This document shows positions 1-11,955 of a stretch of DNA of 64,000 bases, in pieces; position 1 is the first letter of the stretch, and the number at the start of each line of letters is the position of its first letter. Origin of the DNA: Nectonema munidae (taxonomy: Eukaryota > Nematomorpha > Nectonematoida > Nectonematidae). Where the stretch lies: positions 50,534-114,533 of the forward strand of contig JAUIRK010000895.1 of NCBI GenBank assembly GCA_030549495.1, in the 5' to 3' direction. The notes beneath the pieces were generated by a model that worked only from the letters and a program-made list of their open reading frames with translations, searched no databases and was not told where the DNA came from. The position numbers and the translations under genes are program-made.

Positions 1-717
1 TTCGACTTAATGTTCTAGCTACAATCCACTGAGTACATGGAAAAATTGGTGTTCAAAAGAAAAAAAAGTGATTTTGAAAATTTTCATTTAGAGTGTATAT
101 GAAAAATCACCAAATACTTTTAATAGAAATCAGTAGATCTTTGAATTCTCCATTTAGTCTAGAAGTAGAATCATCTTAAATACATAGCATGCTATTTGAA
201 ATATTAAAGATAACCTTTAAAAATCGCAATGCGAAATAAGATTATCAAGTCAGGAGACGACAGCCCCTCTCAACATAATCTCATCCTATTGGCCATGATA
301 TGCCGTTCGCTCCTTAATAATTTGAGACTAACACGGAGTGTTCCTTATTTTTTTAATTTCTCCTTCACAATCTTCGCATTAAGGCTTTCATCATGACAAA
401 AACTCCATCTTCACAGCGATTTTGGTATCTTTTTGTAAATAAATTATATTCGAAAATTTTTGCATAAAAACCATTAAAAAACTTCAAATTTCATCTATGT
501 GCGCCCTTGAAATAAAAATTTTTTGCCAAGAATTTGCTTTAAGCCAACCCTTAGAAATAATCATTTCCTTAAGCCATTACTCCCAAGTGCCATCTTCCAT
601 TCTAGATATTTGTCATTTAGATCTTTCAAACTGTCACCAATAATTACAAGATCATCAGCATAGAAAAACTCTTTCATACTTTTAGGTATCTCTGAGGAAA
701 GCGCATCCATAACAATA

Positions 718-1080
718 TTAAATAACAGTTTTGACATCTTGATGCATCTTCATCACTGCTCTCACTTCATATTCTAGAACACCTTTTTCCCTCAAAGCCC
801 AACGCATAACTTCCCTCGGAACAGAGACAAAGGCTTTCTCAAGATCAATAAATGCTATAAATAAATCTTTTTCAACCCTCATATGCTTTTCTATCAGCTG
901 TCTCATTATAAAAATAGCATCTAACGTGCTTTTACTAGGTGTAAATCCCATCTCCAAATCATCAATATAAACTCTTTCGAAAATTCTTTCTATAACTTTC
1001 ATGGCATGTTCAAGCACTTTAAGACTTCTATAATTTGAACAATCTTTTGTGTTTCCTTTATCCTTAAATAATGGAGTCAA
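718..1080 (-). pseudogene. LINE reverse transcriptase fragment, fingers and palm
   Basis: A 120-residue open stretch carries the RT signatures NYRSLKVLEHAMKVIER, GFTPSKSTLDAIFIMRQL and AFIDLEKAF. The first catalytic aspartate of the palm is present in IDLEKAF; the YADD motif is just downstream in another frame. A real LINE ORF2 is about 900-1200 residues, so this is only a fragment. Confidence 0.85.
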
Positions 1081-1743
1081 AACGCTTTTTTCCAGGTTTC
1101 TGGTATCTTTTCACCGTTTATCATTTTATTACCTATCTTTGCTAACTCAGCTTCTAATCCACATAACGCTAGAACTTCAATTGAAATACCACTCGGACCA
1201 GTTATTCTTCACTTCAACATTCATTGCTTGGATAATACCTTTTTAGCTTCATTTCTACTCTTCACATTTTCATTTCTAGATCTCTCGTTTTTTTCTTGTC
1301 TCCATTCTTTATACTTCACTTTTTTCATTTTAAGTGCTTTTTTAACACCCTCATTGTTCCACTAGATTTGGATACATCGCATACTCTTTTTAGTATTTGT
1401 GACATTTCGACCATCATATCATCCCAATTTCTATCTTTTCTTAACTCTACACCTACTTATACCACCAACCTCTTTTTCGAAGATGGATCTTTCAATTTCC
1501 ATGTCTTCACCATGTTTTTCTGTATAAATTGCTTTCTTATCTTTTTTTTTGAAAACATGCATAACTAATACTGTTTGTTGTACTATTATTTCTTCACCAG
1601 GAATCACCTTCGTGTTTTTGACTTTGTCATTTTTTCTAACCAATATGTAATCAGTGACTGTTTTGTCCCCCCAGATCCGTACGTTATTCGCTTCTCTTTA
1701 TCTTTTTTTTAAGTAAGTATTCACAATTTTGAGATCAAAACTG

Positions 1744-2557
1744 TTACCAAATCCCAAAAGTTTTATCCCCTTCATCATTTCTAATGCCATAACCTAAACC
1801 TCCACGAACCCCTTCAAAACCTTTGACATCACTACCCACATGGCCATTGAAGTCACCTAGGATAACAAATTTCCCTTCCACCTTTATCATTTCTTCACTC
1901 AAAACATCATAGAATTCATCTTTTTCTTCATTATTCAAACATTTCTGCGGAGCATACGCTGATATAAAAGTTACGATTTCATTATAAATAGCCATTTCCA
2001 AAACAATCAATCGACTGGACACGCGTCTAACACGGATTACATTTTCTACCCAATACTTATGTACCAAAAGTCCAACTCCACCTTTACCAACAGGGTTTCA
2101 AATCCAGTATAACTTAAAAGCTTAATCATCTGCTTTCATGCGTGAGCTTTCATTTTTATGTCACTTCTTGTAATCCGGCTACAATTATATTTCTATCTAT
2201 CAACATTTTCACTACTTCTGAACTTCTGGCAACCAAAGAGCCAACATTCGCGGATGCAAACCTGAGGATCTTCATTGACTTCCGAAGAGACGAGGTTTCA
2301 GACGTTCTGTTTTCCCTCAGGGCTTTCCCAGAACACGTCATAAATTTTCTTTTACTCATCTTTGCGGATACCTCCTTCTCCGAAACCTTATTAGCCCCAA
2401 TTGCCCGGAGATTTAACAATTGGGAACACATTTGTCCATAAAATTTGAGTCGTTGCATGTATTTTAATGGAGCATTAGTTTTTTTAGCCGGATGCCCTTC
2501 CTGACGCCAACCAATTTTATGTTCATGATTTGGAACCTTTAGTCTTTGTTCTTTCAT
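1744..2557 (-). pseudogene. LINE apurinic endonuclease domain, broken in two
   Basis: Residues in two open stretches (2156-2557 and 1744-2067) match the beginning and end of an exonuclease-endonuclease-phosphatase domain: ILRFASANVGSL at the first strand, then VTFISAYAPQ and VILGDFNGHVGS, the Mg-binding DxN motif, and the GYGIRNDEGDKT loop typical of invertebrate LINEs. The middle of the domain has lost its frame. The part upstream of the first strand contains the GWRQEGHPAKKT wording found in front of many such endonucleases. Confidence 0.8.
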
Positions 2558-2570
2558 GAACTAAACTCAC

Positions 2571-3190
2571 AAGGCAGTGGTAATTTGACGTCAGAGTTGT
2601 TTACTAAGTACACATTATATATATTGCTACATTCCAAGAGTTTATATCGTTTTTTAAAGTATTATTTTGCTTTTAACTCTCCATTTATGCAGTTTTAAAC
2701 TCATTATTTCAACTTTTTGATATTGGTTTATTTGTCAATAAATGATCAATCCACTTTTTTGTTTCAAAGAAAAATCCAAAATAAACTTTTCGATTTTATA
2801 TTGTTGTTTTTGTCTTCAAATATTTATAGTTTAAAAAAGTTTCCCTATATTTTAAGTTAACAAAAAAAGATTATTTAAGAAATATTAAATACTTTTACAT
2901 CTCAATGGTCAATATATTCTTTTATCACTCAAGTAACTTTATTAATGTTTTTAAAATAAGATGAACAACTTTAGTATAAGAGAAAAGTGTCTATACTTAA
3001 AGTGGTAAAAAAATAGGTATTTATTTTTTATAGGCAATCAATAATTTTAGGTTTTCATATCACACAAATTTTTTTCACTATTTTTTTTCACTAATTTAAT
3101 ATATTATAGTTTTGTTTATGGTAATTGGGTATTTTCCAAATGTCTATAAATTATAATACATATATATACATATATATATTATCTTTCAAT
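2571..3190. other. AT-rich spacer
   Basis: Mostly poly-A/T tracts. I see no coding exon, RNA gene or repeat end here. Confidence 0.5.
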
Positions 3191-3625
3191 GTTCTTGCTC
3201 TTTCTTTTGCTCCCTATGCTTTTTTCCTAATCCTTTGCTCAATTCGCAAAAGGATGTTCTCTGTTGCTAACTAAATATGGTCAGCATTGATTTCACTCTC
3301 ATAAATATGGGATATCTTTCTGCCTCTAAAATCCGGTTTAATTTTTTTCCTGATTTGCTATGTAAATTTGTTACCTGCACCTTTCTCTATCATTTCTTTT
3401 ATCCTACATTGTATTTCTTCTCCCCTCTATTTTGTATATTCTTGTTATTTTCAACACACTTTTTTTATATATCTGATAAAACATTTATTTTACACATAAA
3501 AAGTTATGTCAACTTTGTATAACACATAATTATACCTTCACACACATACATATTATATAAGATGAACAGATAAAAAGTCATCCTTTTTTTGTTCAATAAA
3601 TTCTATTCTATTCTATTCTATTATT
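3190..3625 (+). mobile_element. possible LINE 3' end with (TTCTA)n tail
   Basis: A slightly less AT-rich block ends in AATAAA-like sequence followed by four TTCTA units at about 3600-3622. Many CR1/Jockey-type LINEs end in such a short tandem repeat instead of poly(A). I see no reverse transcriptase coding inside, so this would be a short 5'-truncated copy; the 81-residue open frame in it has the Phe/Leu/Ser-rich composition of noncoding AT-rich DNA. Confidence 0.3.
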
Positions 3626-4410
3626 CGTATGATTATCGATGTATGTATAAATATTTGCTCCTGCATTATTGACATTCAGGGTATATTTGGCACATCGTTA
3701 AAACCACTTCATTATGAAATAGTTTACAGCTTGCGTTCATCTACAGGTTTTACCGAGTTATCATCGGGTATAGCAGAAGTGATTCAACGGTTAAATTAAG
3801 CTATTTCGCTCAAATTAAGTCAAAAAATAGCGTGTGATATGTCAAATGTAAATTTAATTCTGACTTTGAATAGGTAAGCCATTTTTGATAAATTTAAGAT
3901 CAAAAATTTTTTTTCCAATTTAGTACAAATTTAAAATGCCCGTTTCTGTGTTTTTTTAAACCAACTTATTTTTTTTTAATTTCTTCAAATAATTATTGAA
4001 ACATGAAAAAAATGTAAGAAATTTGAAATGCTTGATGAACTTTTCCATCTTTTTGGAAATAAAAATTTTCATTTTTTAAAATATGGAAATACTTTTGATA
4101 TGTTTGTTAAATTTTTTAAACTTTCTGGAAATAAAAATTTTTTTATTTATGATATTTAGTATTCTTTAAGTTTTTTTCACTTTTAAATGATAAATTTGAC
4201 ATGAATAAACTAGCTCAAGTTTGAATCATTTCAAAAAATATCAAAAGTATATTTAATTGAACTTAATTTTTACAAAATTTAAATTATTTTTCTTACTTAT
4301 TTGTACTTAGTGGTCACACATGTATGACGTACACCAAAAAATTTGAAATTTTTACCCCTTTCTCCTTATCTAAATGCATCAAAAAATCCATACACTTCTA
4401 GTGTTAGTAG
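3626..4410. other. AT-rich spacer
   Basis: No recognisable gene. Several short poly-T and poly-A tracts only. Confidence 0.4.
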
Positions 4411-4553
4411 CGGTACCATTGCGTATTTAAATCGAGAAGGCCTAATAAGACCACTTGTATCGATTTTTAAATAAATTGGTGTGAGGAAACTGAGCTTGAA
4501 TTCAAGCCGTTTGGTAGCAAGTCCATGACTTTAACGGAACTACCCACGTTCCC
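4411..4553 (-). mobile_element. tRNA-derived SINE copy
   Basis: On the minus strand a tRNA-like head (GTGGGTAGTTCCG for box A, then GGCTTGAATTCAAGC resembling box B) is followed by a tail containing GATACAAGTGG and GGCCTTCTCGAT. The same head-plus-tail order occurs at 50981-51110, 54059-54176 and 60031-60120, which is why I call it a SINE family rather than a tRNA gene. No acceptor-stem pairing suitable for a working tRNA is visible. Confidence 0.55.
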
Positions 4554-4560
4554 AATATTA

Positions 4561-5080
4561 GATATTTTAAATCATATAATCTATTGTCACCTAAATAATA
4601 ATTTTTTTTTATTATTTTGCTTCCAGATATATTTTTGTGCAACTAAATAATGTTCTTATTTGTATTTTACTAGCCGGAGATTATAAATTTCACAAAAAAA
4701 TTATTATAAAATGGCATCAAGCAAAGATATGACGGCTATAACTTAAAAACTATTGGAAAAACAAATTAAATAGTAAAAATGTTAAATTTTATTTTTTTCA
4801 CTGTTTTTAAAAACAACAATACAATTTCTTTCAATTCTTCATCGAATTATTGTAAGTAAAAATATTGAAAAAAGGCTATATCTTGGTGATAACTATCGTT
4901 CCCCACGCCCACCTCCCCTCTCATTCACAAAACATTTAAATTTATATGCCCTCTCCATTTTTGTGACGTCAAATATCTATGACCCCTTATTTTTCTAACT
5001 TTATCTTTTATTGATATGATCAAATATAGTGAAAAAACTTAATTTTTTTCAGAATATAAAAATCAAACCACGAATTCATT
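4561..5080. other. AT-rich spacer left of the Tigger element
   Basis: I looked here for a left terminal repeat matching the right end of the Tigger element and did not find one. No other feature is visible. Confidence 0.4.
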
Positions 5081-5084
5081 TAAA

Positions 5085-6490
5085 CCTTAAGTAAAAAGTA
5101 GAAGTCTTTTTACGGAGTTGGTAAAACTCAGATTCAAAATGTAATAAAAAACAAAGATAAAATTATTCCTTTATGGAAATCGAGTACAAGCGAAAGAATG
5201 AAACTTGTAAATCTACGAAAAACTGCTCAGCATGATGTCAACGAAAGAGTTTTTGATTGGTTTTGCCTCTCTCGAAGTAAAAAATTTCTATTACTGGAGT
5301 TCTCATACAAGAAAAAACCAGGCAAATTGTAGAAGAAATTAATATATCCGACTTCAGAGCGTCCAACGGCTGGTTACAGAGTTTCTAAAAAAAGACACAA
5401 TATCAATTGTTCATAATTACATGGTGAGTCTTCATCAGTCGATCCAGTTGTTGTTGAGCGCTGGAAGGAAGAACTCGCCTCACTTAGTGAAGATTATGAG
5501 TCAAAGGATATTTTCAACGCTGCGAAACAGCCCACTTTTACAAAGTTTTGCTTTTAAAATCCTTGGTTTTAAAAAACGAAAATTGTAAAAATGTCAGAGC
5601 TCAAGGTTACTGTATTATTGACTTGCAGTGCAACAGGGGATAAATTTTTACCGAATGTTATCGGAAAATATCAAAAGCTAAGATGCTTCAAAAACAAGTC
5701 TGCCAAATCCTTAGCAGTCAACTATTACTTCAGCAAAAAATTATGGATGGCATCAACTATTTTTTCTACATGGCTTAAATCTGTCAACAACAAAATGATT
5801 AAAGAAAAAAGATCGGTTCTTTTTTTCGTTGATAATGTTTCTTCTCATATGGACATGAAGCTTTCAAATGTAAAAATAAAGTTCCTACCTGCTAACACAA
5901 CCTCTTGATTATGGTATAATCAAAATTTTCAAATCTTTTTATAGAGTCAAGTTAATAAAGCACATTATTTCACGAGTAGATGAAATCGAAATGGCAACAG
6001 ATGTTACGAATAAAATCGATTTATTTGATTCCTGTCAATGGGTTTCTCAAGCTTCGAACGAAGTTGAAGTTTTGACAATAAAAAATTATTTCAAGGGTTG
6101 TGGATTTAATTTTTCAAATTTGTCATCTCCTCCTCAAATATCCACAATAATACCAAGAGAATGCTCAGTTTTATTGGAGAAAATATCATGGAAGAATTAT
6201 ATAAATTGTGATGAAAATATATAAACATCTATCGAGGAAGAACTATCTGATGAAAAGAGTATTGAAATGACTTGCATTAATGAAGAGGAAACTACGCAAA
6301 AAGTAGAAAGAATAACCACAAGCCAAGTATTTGAAAGCCTTAGAAATTTGAAGAATTTTCTTTTCAAATTGATTCTGATGTGTTTCTGAAACTTTCCCAG
6401 AAGGCAACTAAAATTGTTGAAGAGCATAAATTTTCCAATTTGAAACAACTCGATATAAAATATTTTTTTATTAATAAGAATCATGAATAA
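5085..6490 (+). pseudogene. Tigger-like (pogo) transposase remnant
   Basis: In order I read an N-terminal CENP-B-like helix-turn-helix part (GVGKTQIQNVIKNKDKI), a second DNA-binding part (ASNGWL then SSVDPVVVERWKEELASL), and the DDE core (VTVLLTCSATGDKFLPNVIGK and LFFVDNVSSHMDMKLSNVK, then LDYGIIKIFKSFYR). VDN and LDYG hold the second and third catalytic aspartates. The first is missing: where the family has FNADETGL this copy reads FNAAKQPT in the best frame. The core is interrupted by stops and several frame changes. The two largest open pieces are 5591-5908 and 5991-6224. The 3' part (EMATDVTNKIDLFDSCQWV and after) matches the usual C-terminal tail. Confidence 0.85.
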
Positions 6491-6602
6491 ATAGATCAAG
6501 CTTATTTTCAATTTATTTTTTCACCTTTATATAACGACCACTTCTTAGATGCGACTTTAAAAGGGTAGATTTTAGCTCGGTCGGATCTTTCAGGTTTTAC
6601 TG
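5085..6602 (+). mobile_element. Tigger/pogo DNA transposon, left end missing
   Basis: The plus strand carries a decayed pogo-type transposase and ends in an outward inverted repeat whose reverse complement starts CAGTAAAACCTGAAAGATCC, typical of Tigger ends (CAGT at the tip), followed by TA, the target of this superfamily, at 6603-6604. The terminal repeat block runs back to about 6520. I cannot find the matching left repeat, so the left end is deleted or eroded. Confidence 0.8.
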
Positions 6603-6604
6603 TA

Positions 6605-7740
6605 TTACTTTTCTTTTTAAAAAAGGGAAAAAAAAGATTTATTCATACAATTATAAAAAAAATAAAAGTTCGTGACTTCAGTAAAACAAATGTTAAGAAA
6701 TTTAAATAGAATAGTCAATATATTTTCAATATAGAAAGTTTTTTTAAGGGAAATATTCAAAAAGGCCTTAAGGCCGCTGTATTACTTTTCATTGTATTTA
6801 TAATAATTTAGATTAAATAATGCATTACTTGCATTCTATTAATAATTGACGCACCAATTGAATTTTATTATTCAGAGTGACCTTAGCGCATTCTTTAAAA
6901 ATATAACTAATTTCATTAGAATTATTTGGCATTTATTACTTATATGAGGCTCATTAGTATTGTCATTATTATGAGACTTCTGTTCACTCATTGGGACAAA
7001 GTAATATTTTTTTAAGGCAGTCTAAATCTTTATGCGCGTTCACCATTGCTGTATTTATTATTGATGTATCATTAATGCATGTATAAATCTTTGCTCAAAA
7101 ATTTAATACTAATTTTAAGATTGGTTGCACGCAATAAAAAATGTATTGCATTGATTATAATAATTTTTTTAAACAAATTTTCATATTTTGAATTCAAATT
7201 TAGAGTACATTTTTTTTTCTAGTCAAATTTTTTGCAATCTTTTCTTAATTTGTAATGTATGCATTATATAAAACTTAATTAATATTTTTATTAAATTCAT
7301 TTATCCTTTAAACTTTATTAATCGAACAAATATATAGGATGGTTTAGAAAATGTGAATTAATTTCACACAAGTTTTCAAAACTCATCTGTCACATGTTTT
7401 AATATCTTCTAAAATCTCAAGATGTTGGACATGGGAGACAACTCCTTATATTTTTAGGCACTATATTCTGAACCCTCAAAATGATGAACAGTATATTTAA
7501 TTTGATACTTTTTTATAATAAAGTTTGCTCCGTGGTTGATTTGGAATAATAAAAATGGAGAAACAAAGGGGTGATTCATTATTTTTGAATTTTCATTAGA
7601 GTACATATACCTAGATTTTGCTGTGCCTTTAATTTGATAACCCTAAAAATCTTTTATTCTTAACAGGGTTAAATTAGAAAATATACTATGATAATATAAT
7701 ATTTCGAAAATGGTCCATAAAAGAATTAAGTGTTACAAGC
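6605..7740. other. AT-rich spacer
   Basis: No gene seen. A 13-bp direct repeat TGTATTACTTTTC occurs just after the Tigger end (6601) and again near 6779, too short to interpret. Confidence 0.4.
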
Positions 7741-7930
7741 TAAATGAAGAAAAAGTGTTGTGTGTGTAGTGAACCAGGTTGTTATAAAATAAATAGATTA
7801 AAAAATAAGAATAAATAAAACATGCTTTTTATTTCCTAAAATTTGACATTTTTTGCCTGTAAACCAGCATAGATGGCTTATGTATGCAAGGCGCATCAAA
7901 CAACCTACAAAATATAAAATTTGACAAATA
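7741..7930 (+). pseudogene. possible THAP-like zinc finger remnant
   Basis: A short frame beginning ATG at about 7744 reads MKKKCCVCSEPGCYKINR, with the paired cysteines that open a THAP domain. In another frame about 90 bases on are FPK and RWLMYARRIKQPT, which resemble the next conserved THAP positions. No single frame covers the domain. THAP domains are common in P-type transposases and in host factors, so the origin is open. Weak evidence. Confidence 0.25.
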
Positions 7931-8125
7931 TTTTTTTTATAAATTAGTTCGCATAGACACTAGTGCCAATATCGATGTAATAGAAATGGAAGACAAATCC
8001 TAAAATTTTGTTTTCTTTTCACTAAAATAAATTATTTTTTGATTTATAAAATTTCATAAGTGTTTTTTTCTGAATAAGAAACTTGAGATTTATATGTAAG
8101 TAAAATGTTACTTTATCTTTTTTAG

Positions 8126-8248
8126 TTTCCTCGTGCTTCAGCAAGAAAATTTAGTTGCCAACGTGGGGAAGTCAAAAATAGGTTGAAACGTCGTCGAAAT
8201 TTAAATGAACTGATAAATAATTACCTTTTGAAGCTAATAAATTTATAA
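8126..8248 (+). CDS. exon-like open frame, basic, unrecognised
   Basis: A strong acceptor (TTATCTTTTTTAG) at 8125 is followed by 41 codons to a stop, encoding a very basic peptide with RASARKFSCQRGEVKNRLKRR. It could be the last exon of a small gene or part of the THAP-like remnant upstream. I recognise no family and see no matching donor exon. Confidence 0.25.
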   Translation, partial: FPRASARKFSCQRGEVKNRLKRRRNLNELINNYLLKLINL

Positions 8249-8930
8249 AAATGTCAATTATACAAATTTGTTTTTTTGCTGATTTATTATTATATCAATG
8301 AATAACAGCCTAAAAAATAGGGAGGGGGGTTCTTTCTCATAAAAAATTTATAAAACTATCATACACATCGTTGTACTTGCTATATAAAGAAATTGGACTT
8401 TTTTGGTAGATTGAACCCTATACTTTTATCATTCTTTATAAATCTTATTCTATGTTTGATTGTTGTTTTTCCATTCCTAGCCTAAAGCTCTATTTTGTAA
8501 AAGTTTTTTCTAATCTGACATTAAACCCTTTTTGTGCCATTGCGAATATTGTTGAATCACTTATAAAACAAAAATAAAGTACACAAAATAAAAAATAAGT
8601 TCGAATAAATGAAGAAAAAAAAGGTACGGGCCTGAAAGACCTGAACTAAGGGACTGATTGTGCACTGAAAATAATACAGATTTAATAAAAGATAAAGATT
8701 TATTATAAATTTAACAGTCAATGCTTTCAAAATCTAATGAATAGATCATTTATTTCAATTTTCACATTCCTTTTTCCTGCTAGAAAGGCTTCATAGTTAA
8801 TTTGGCCTCAAGGAAATATTAAAATCAATATATTTAGAGGCCGAATTGACCCGCTTACAAAAGTGTCTGGCAAAATTCGAGTCGGGTTATTTGGGTTCCT
8901 AAAATTCTAATTAAGGGGTCACACACGGGT
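8249..8930. other. AT-rich spacer
   Basis: No gene or repeat end recognised. Confidence 0.4.
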
Positions 8931-9330
8931 CAAAAATTTTATTGGGGTTTTTTTCTGATTTCTTCATCGCTTTCTCTATCTTTTAAAGTTTGTCCATACA
9001 TCATTCTAATCTTATTTGCTTGTAAATAGTTTGTCAATTTCTTTCAAAGCCGAATCAAGCCTTTTATTCTGAGTGAGCTACCATTACTGCACAAAACACT
9101 GCTTAGACTTTTAAACTTATTCCATCGACATCAAAATCAATGGCATTGCTGATTCCTATGTCACCCAAATAACAAAATTGATTAATTTTTTCCACAATAT
9201 GATTATAATCAACCAAAACTTGCTCTATTGATTTTAATTGCCCTCTACATGACTTATCAAATACTTCCTCTGAAAGTCCTAACTCTGCTAGCACATACTC
9301 CACATGAGTCAATCTTAGCGGTTACAGAAA
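8930..9330 (-). mobile_element. LINE C-terminal fragment (same type as 240-2570)
   Basis: The minus strand encodes VEYVLAELGLSEE, then INQFCYLGDIG (9103-9312) and, after a frame change, IRMMYGQTLKDRESDEEIR (about 8950-9010). These match the post-RT region of LINEs of the type seen at the left edge, where FCYLGD and a RMxxGxxLKDR motif follow the YADD core. The RT core itself is absent here. Confidence 0.75.
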
Positions 9331-9790
9331 GTTAATTCTTTGTCAGAGAAATCTTCAACCATTTCGTCTTTTTCATATATTTTTTTCTTACTATTTGATA
9401 AAATGATCTTTGATTTCGGAAAATGTCAATGTAAAATTCAACATAAGTGAATTATATGTGCAAGAAATTTTATACTTCAGAGAGAGTGAGAAAGAACTTT
9501 ATTCAAAATTAATTTAAATGAAAAATATATATGCAAACATTCCATGGAGGATCAAAAAGCGCGAGCCGATGAATAATCGCTTCCAAGGAAATGAAGTTGA
9601 AGAATTATATTCTATGAATGTATTATTTGACATTATGTATACATATAATATGTAAATACATACTATGTTATATAACAAGAACACATTGAACAAAGTAACT
9701 ACATAAAGAAGAACAAAGCTTTAGTTTTTTCATTAAAAAAATATATTTTATATTATAATCAGTTTGAAAAATATAAAAAGGAAATGAAAC
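9331..9790. other. AT-rich spacer
   Basis: No gene recognised. Confidence 0.4.
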
Positions 9791-10760
9791 ATACACAAGA
9801 ATCAGTTACATTTGCTACATGTGTAGCAATTTTTAATGGTGCATAATTTATCATATTCATTAATAAATTTTTTCTTTATTGACATCTTGAAAACTCTCAA
9901 TGATTTTTCAATACAAAATCCTACAAGAAAATCATTCCAATGTTTGATTTTCCTTATCCTTAAAGATTTTTTGGTGAAGTTTTGTTCTTGTTAAAACTAA
10001 ACTATTCATATTTCTAAGATAGTATTTTTCTACTTCACTATTAAACAGAATCCAAGAGTTGAAAATACTGGGCAACAAGTTTTTTAAAAAAAGTTTATAT
10101 GTGAAAACCGATAACTGTACATAGTATATGTCATTTATCTTCAGGAAATTGTTAGTATAGAAAAAGTATGATGTATGATAAAAATTAACTTTATAGATTT
10201 CTTTTGAACCTTAACTGTAACCCCAGTTTATGATACTATAATGACAGTGTGAAAGGAAAAGACTTTTATAAATGGTAAGTTTTGTTTGGATCGGTAACTC
10301 ATATTTTTCAGAATGCCATTTATGCAACTTAACTTAGTTTCTAAGAAGTTTATATGACTATTCTGATTTAAGTTTTGATTTATTCTTAACCCTAATAGAT
10401 TAAATTCAGGAACAATATCAATTTTCTATTCCAATTTAAGTTTTGATTTATTCTCAACCCTAATAGATTAAATTCACGAACAATATCAATTTTATTACAA
10501 CTAATTTTTTTGCTTCTTTTATTTGAAAAAAAACATTGCTTTTGTTTTTTTTTCATTAACTTGCAAAAAGTTTATCTTACACCAATTTTTGATCGGGTCC
10601 ATAATTTGATCAATATTGCATTTTGGAAGGTCATTAATGAAAAGAGAAAACAAGATTGGAGCAAGGAAAAATTATTTCTGGTAAACATGAGACATGCAAG
10701 ATTCGTGTCGATTAGTTCGAACACTGAAAAATTTTCTGATCCAACAACCATTCTTTGAGA
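9790..10760 (-). mobile_element. LINE fragment (CR1/Jockey-like RT C-terminus)
   Basis: On the minus strand I read PILFSLFINDLPKCNID, then NWCKINFLQVNEKKTKAMFF, FNLLGLRINQNLNW, and near the end LLPSIFNSWILFNSEVEKYY. This is the RT palm exit, thumb and C-terminal tail of a LINE distinct from the one at 240-2570. The YADD block normally between NDLP and NWCKINF is missing, so the copy has an internal deletion as well as stops and frame changes. A 68-bp tandem duplication lies in the thumb (10360-10495). The plus-strand open frame at 10510-10758 is a shadow of this. Confidence 0.75.
10360..10495. repeat. 68-bp tandem duplication in the LINE fragment
   Basis: Two copies with period 68 begin at 10360 and 10428 and differ at only a few positions (for example TTCTTAACC versus TTCTCAACC). 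The duplicated unit encodes the FNLLGLRINQNLNW segment. Confidence 0.85.
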
Positions 10761-11955
10761 GGGGAATATTATTTATCAAATATTATTTTTATTTGATAAA
10801 TAAAATATATTCATTTAAATATAAATTTATGATAGCCAATGCTTTTTTCTAAATTGTAAATCTTTTTAATTACCCACAGTAATTTACCTCTTTTATATGT
10901 ACCTTATTTGCATTCTTTCAATATATTTTTTAATCTCTTATAATTTGAGTGACACTAATTAGCGGCTTTAATTAGTCTTGAGTGTGCTCAACTACTAAAT
11001 TTTTAATAACTTTACATAATTTTTTTATTCTAAATTGTACATTTTTTTCAATAAATTCTTCTTTTTCTTCTATTGTTGTTTCTTTTGTAGAGTTAGTGTT
11101 ATCTTGTCAAACCAGTTAGAATGATCTAGCGAAGAAAGTTTTTCATCTTTTTATGAATAGGTGAAAAATCAATGAAATGGATTAATCTTTATTCACAGGG
11201 GTGGTTAGTTATACTTATTGCCATCCCTAACCCCAACCACAAAAACTTTCAGAATTTTCTTCCCCTCTTAAAACTAGCAGTTTTTATTCATAATATTTAT
11301 TTGTAAAAGAAACTTGAGCTCGTTTTTAAACAAGAAATGATATTTGTGGTTAAAAATATTATCATTAAAACAAAATCAAGGATGTAATGGAAAGACGAAT
11401 TAATAAAAAGTTGAAATATAAATGCGGGTATGGATCATTTAAAAATATATAAGAATAGCCGGTCTTCCATTCGTTTTGAGCATCTAAGATCTAATACACA
11501 CACACACACATATTGAAAATCAACAAATCAAAAGAAGTGAACATACACACGCTAAAATTTTTGCTTTATTCACGCTTCACAATGAAAATGCAACTGAATC
11601 GTTGAAAAAAGATGCCAAACGTTTGAGCACTTAAGCGTAGGATTTCATTACTGTGACTGCAAGTGAACATACGGACACATCCCATACTATAATATAGATA
11701 GATAGGGAGGAAGGAATTAAAGCCAGATTCTAAAAATAGGAACGTGTTTCAATATTCAAAAAGATTTCCTTTCAAATTTTATTGTCAGATATTTTTGTCC
11801 GATTTTGTTTGAATTCAATATACAGTAAATCTTCTATAAATTATACTGAAATTAATGTCGTTATTAGAGAAGTAAACTTCAGACTAAATTATTAATGATA
11901 ACACATTGTCCTTATTTTAGATATGTACGGAATAAGGAGGGTTTAAGTTTGAACT
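10761..11955. other. AT-rich spacer with a CA microsatellite
   Basis: A short (CA)n tract lies near 11500. At 11823 CAGTAAATCTTC could be a worn Tigger-type end, but no partner is visible. No gene seen. Confidence 0.4.

Larger units (their letters stand above)
240..2570 (-). mobile_element. LINE (APE-type non-LTR retrotransposon), decayed
   Basis: Read on the minus strand, the region encodes in order a short leader, the start of an apurinic-type endonuclease (about 2156-2557), the rest of that domain with the motifs SAYAPQ and GDFNGHVGSD (1744-2067), and a reverse transcriptase with AFIDLEKAF in the palm (718-1080) followed by FYADDLVI (about 650-690). This is the normal order of a LINE ORF2. 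The pieces lie in different frames with stops between them, and the part after YADD toward position 240 is heavily eroded, so it is a dead copy. The clade is uncertain; the RT wording resembles RTE-like elements of invertebrates. The fragment at 8930-9330 belongs to the same kind of element and carries its C-terminal part. Confidence 0.85.

Noticed and set aside
3277-3522. 81-residue open frame rich in Phe, Leu and Ser
   Set aside because: Composition typical of noncoding AT-rich DNA; no domain, no splice support.
10510-10758. 82-residue plus-strand open frame
   Set aside because: It is the shadow of the minus-strand LINE reverse transcriptase fragment.
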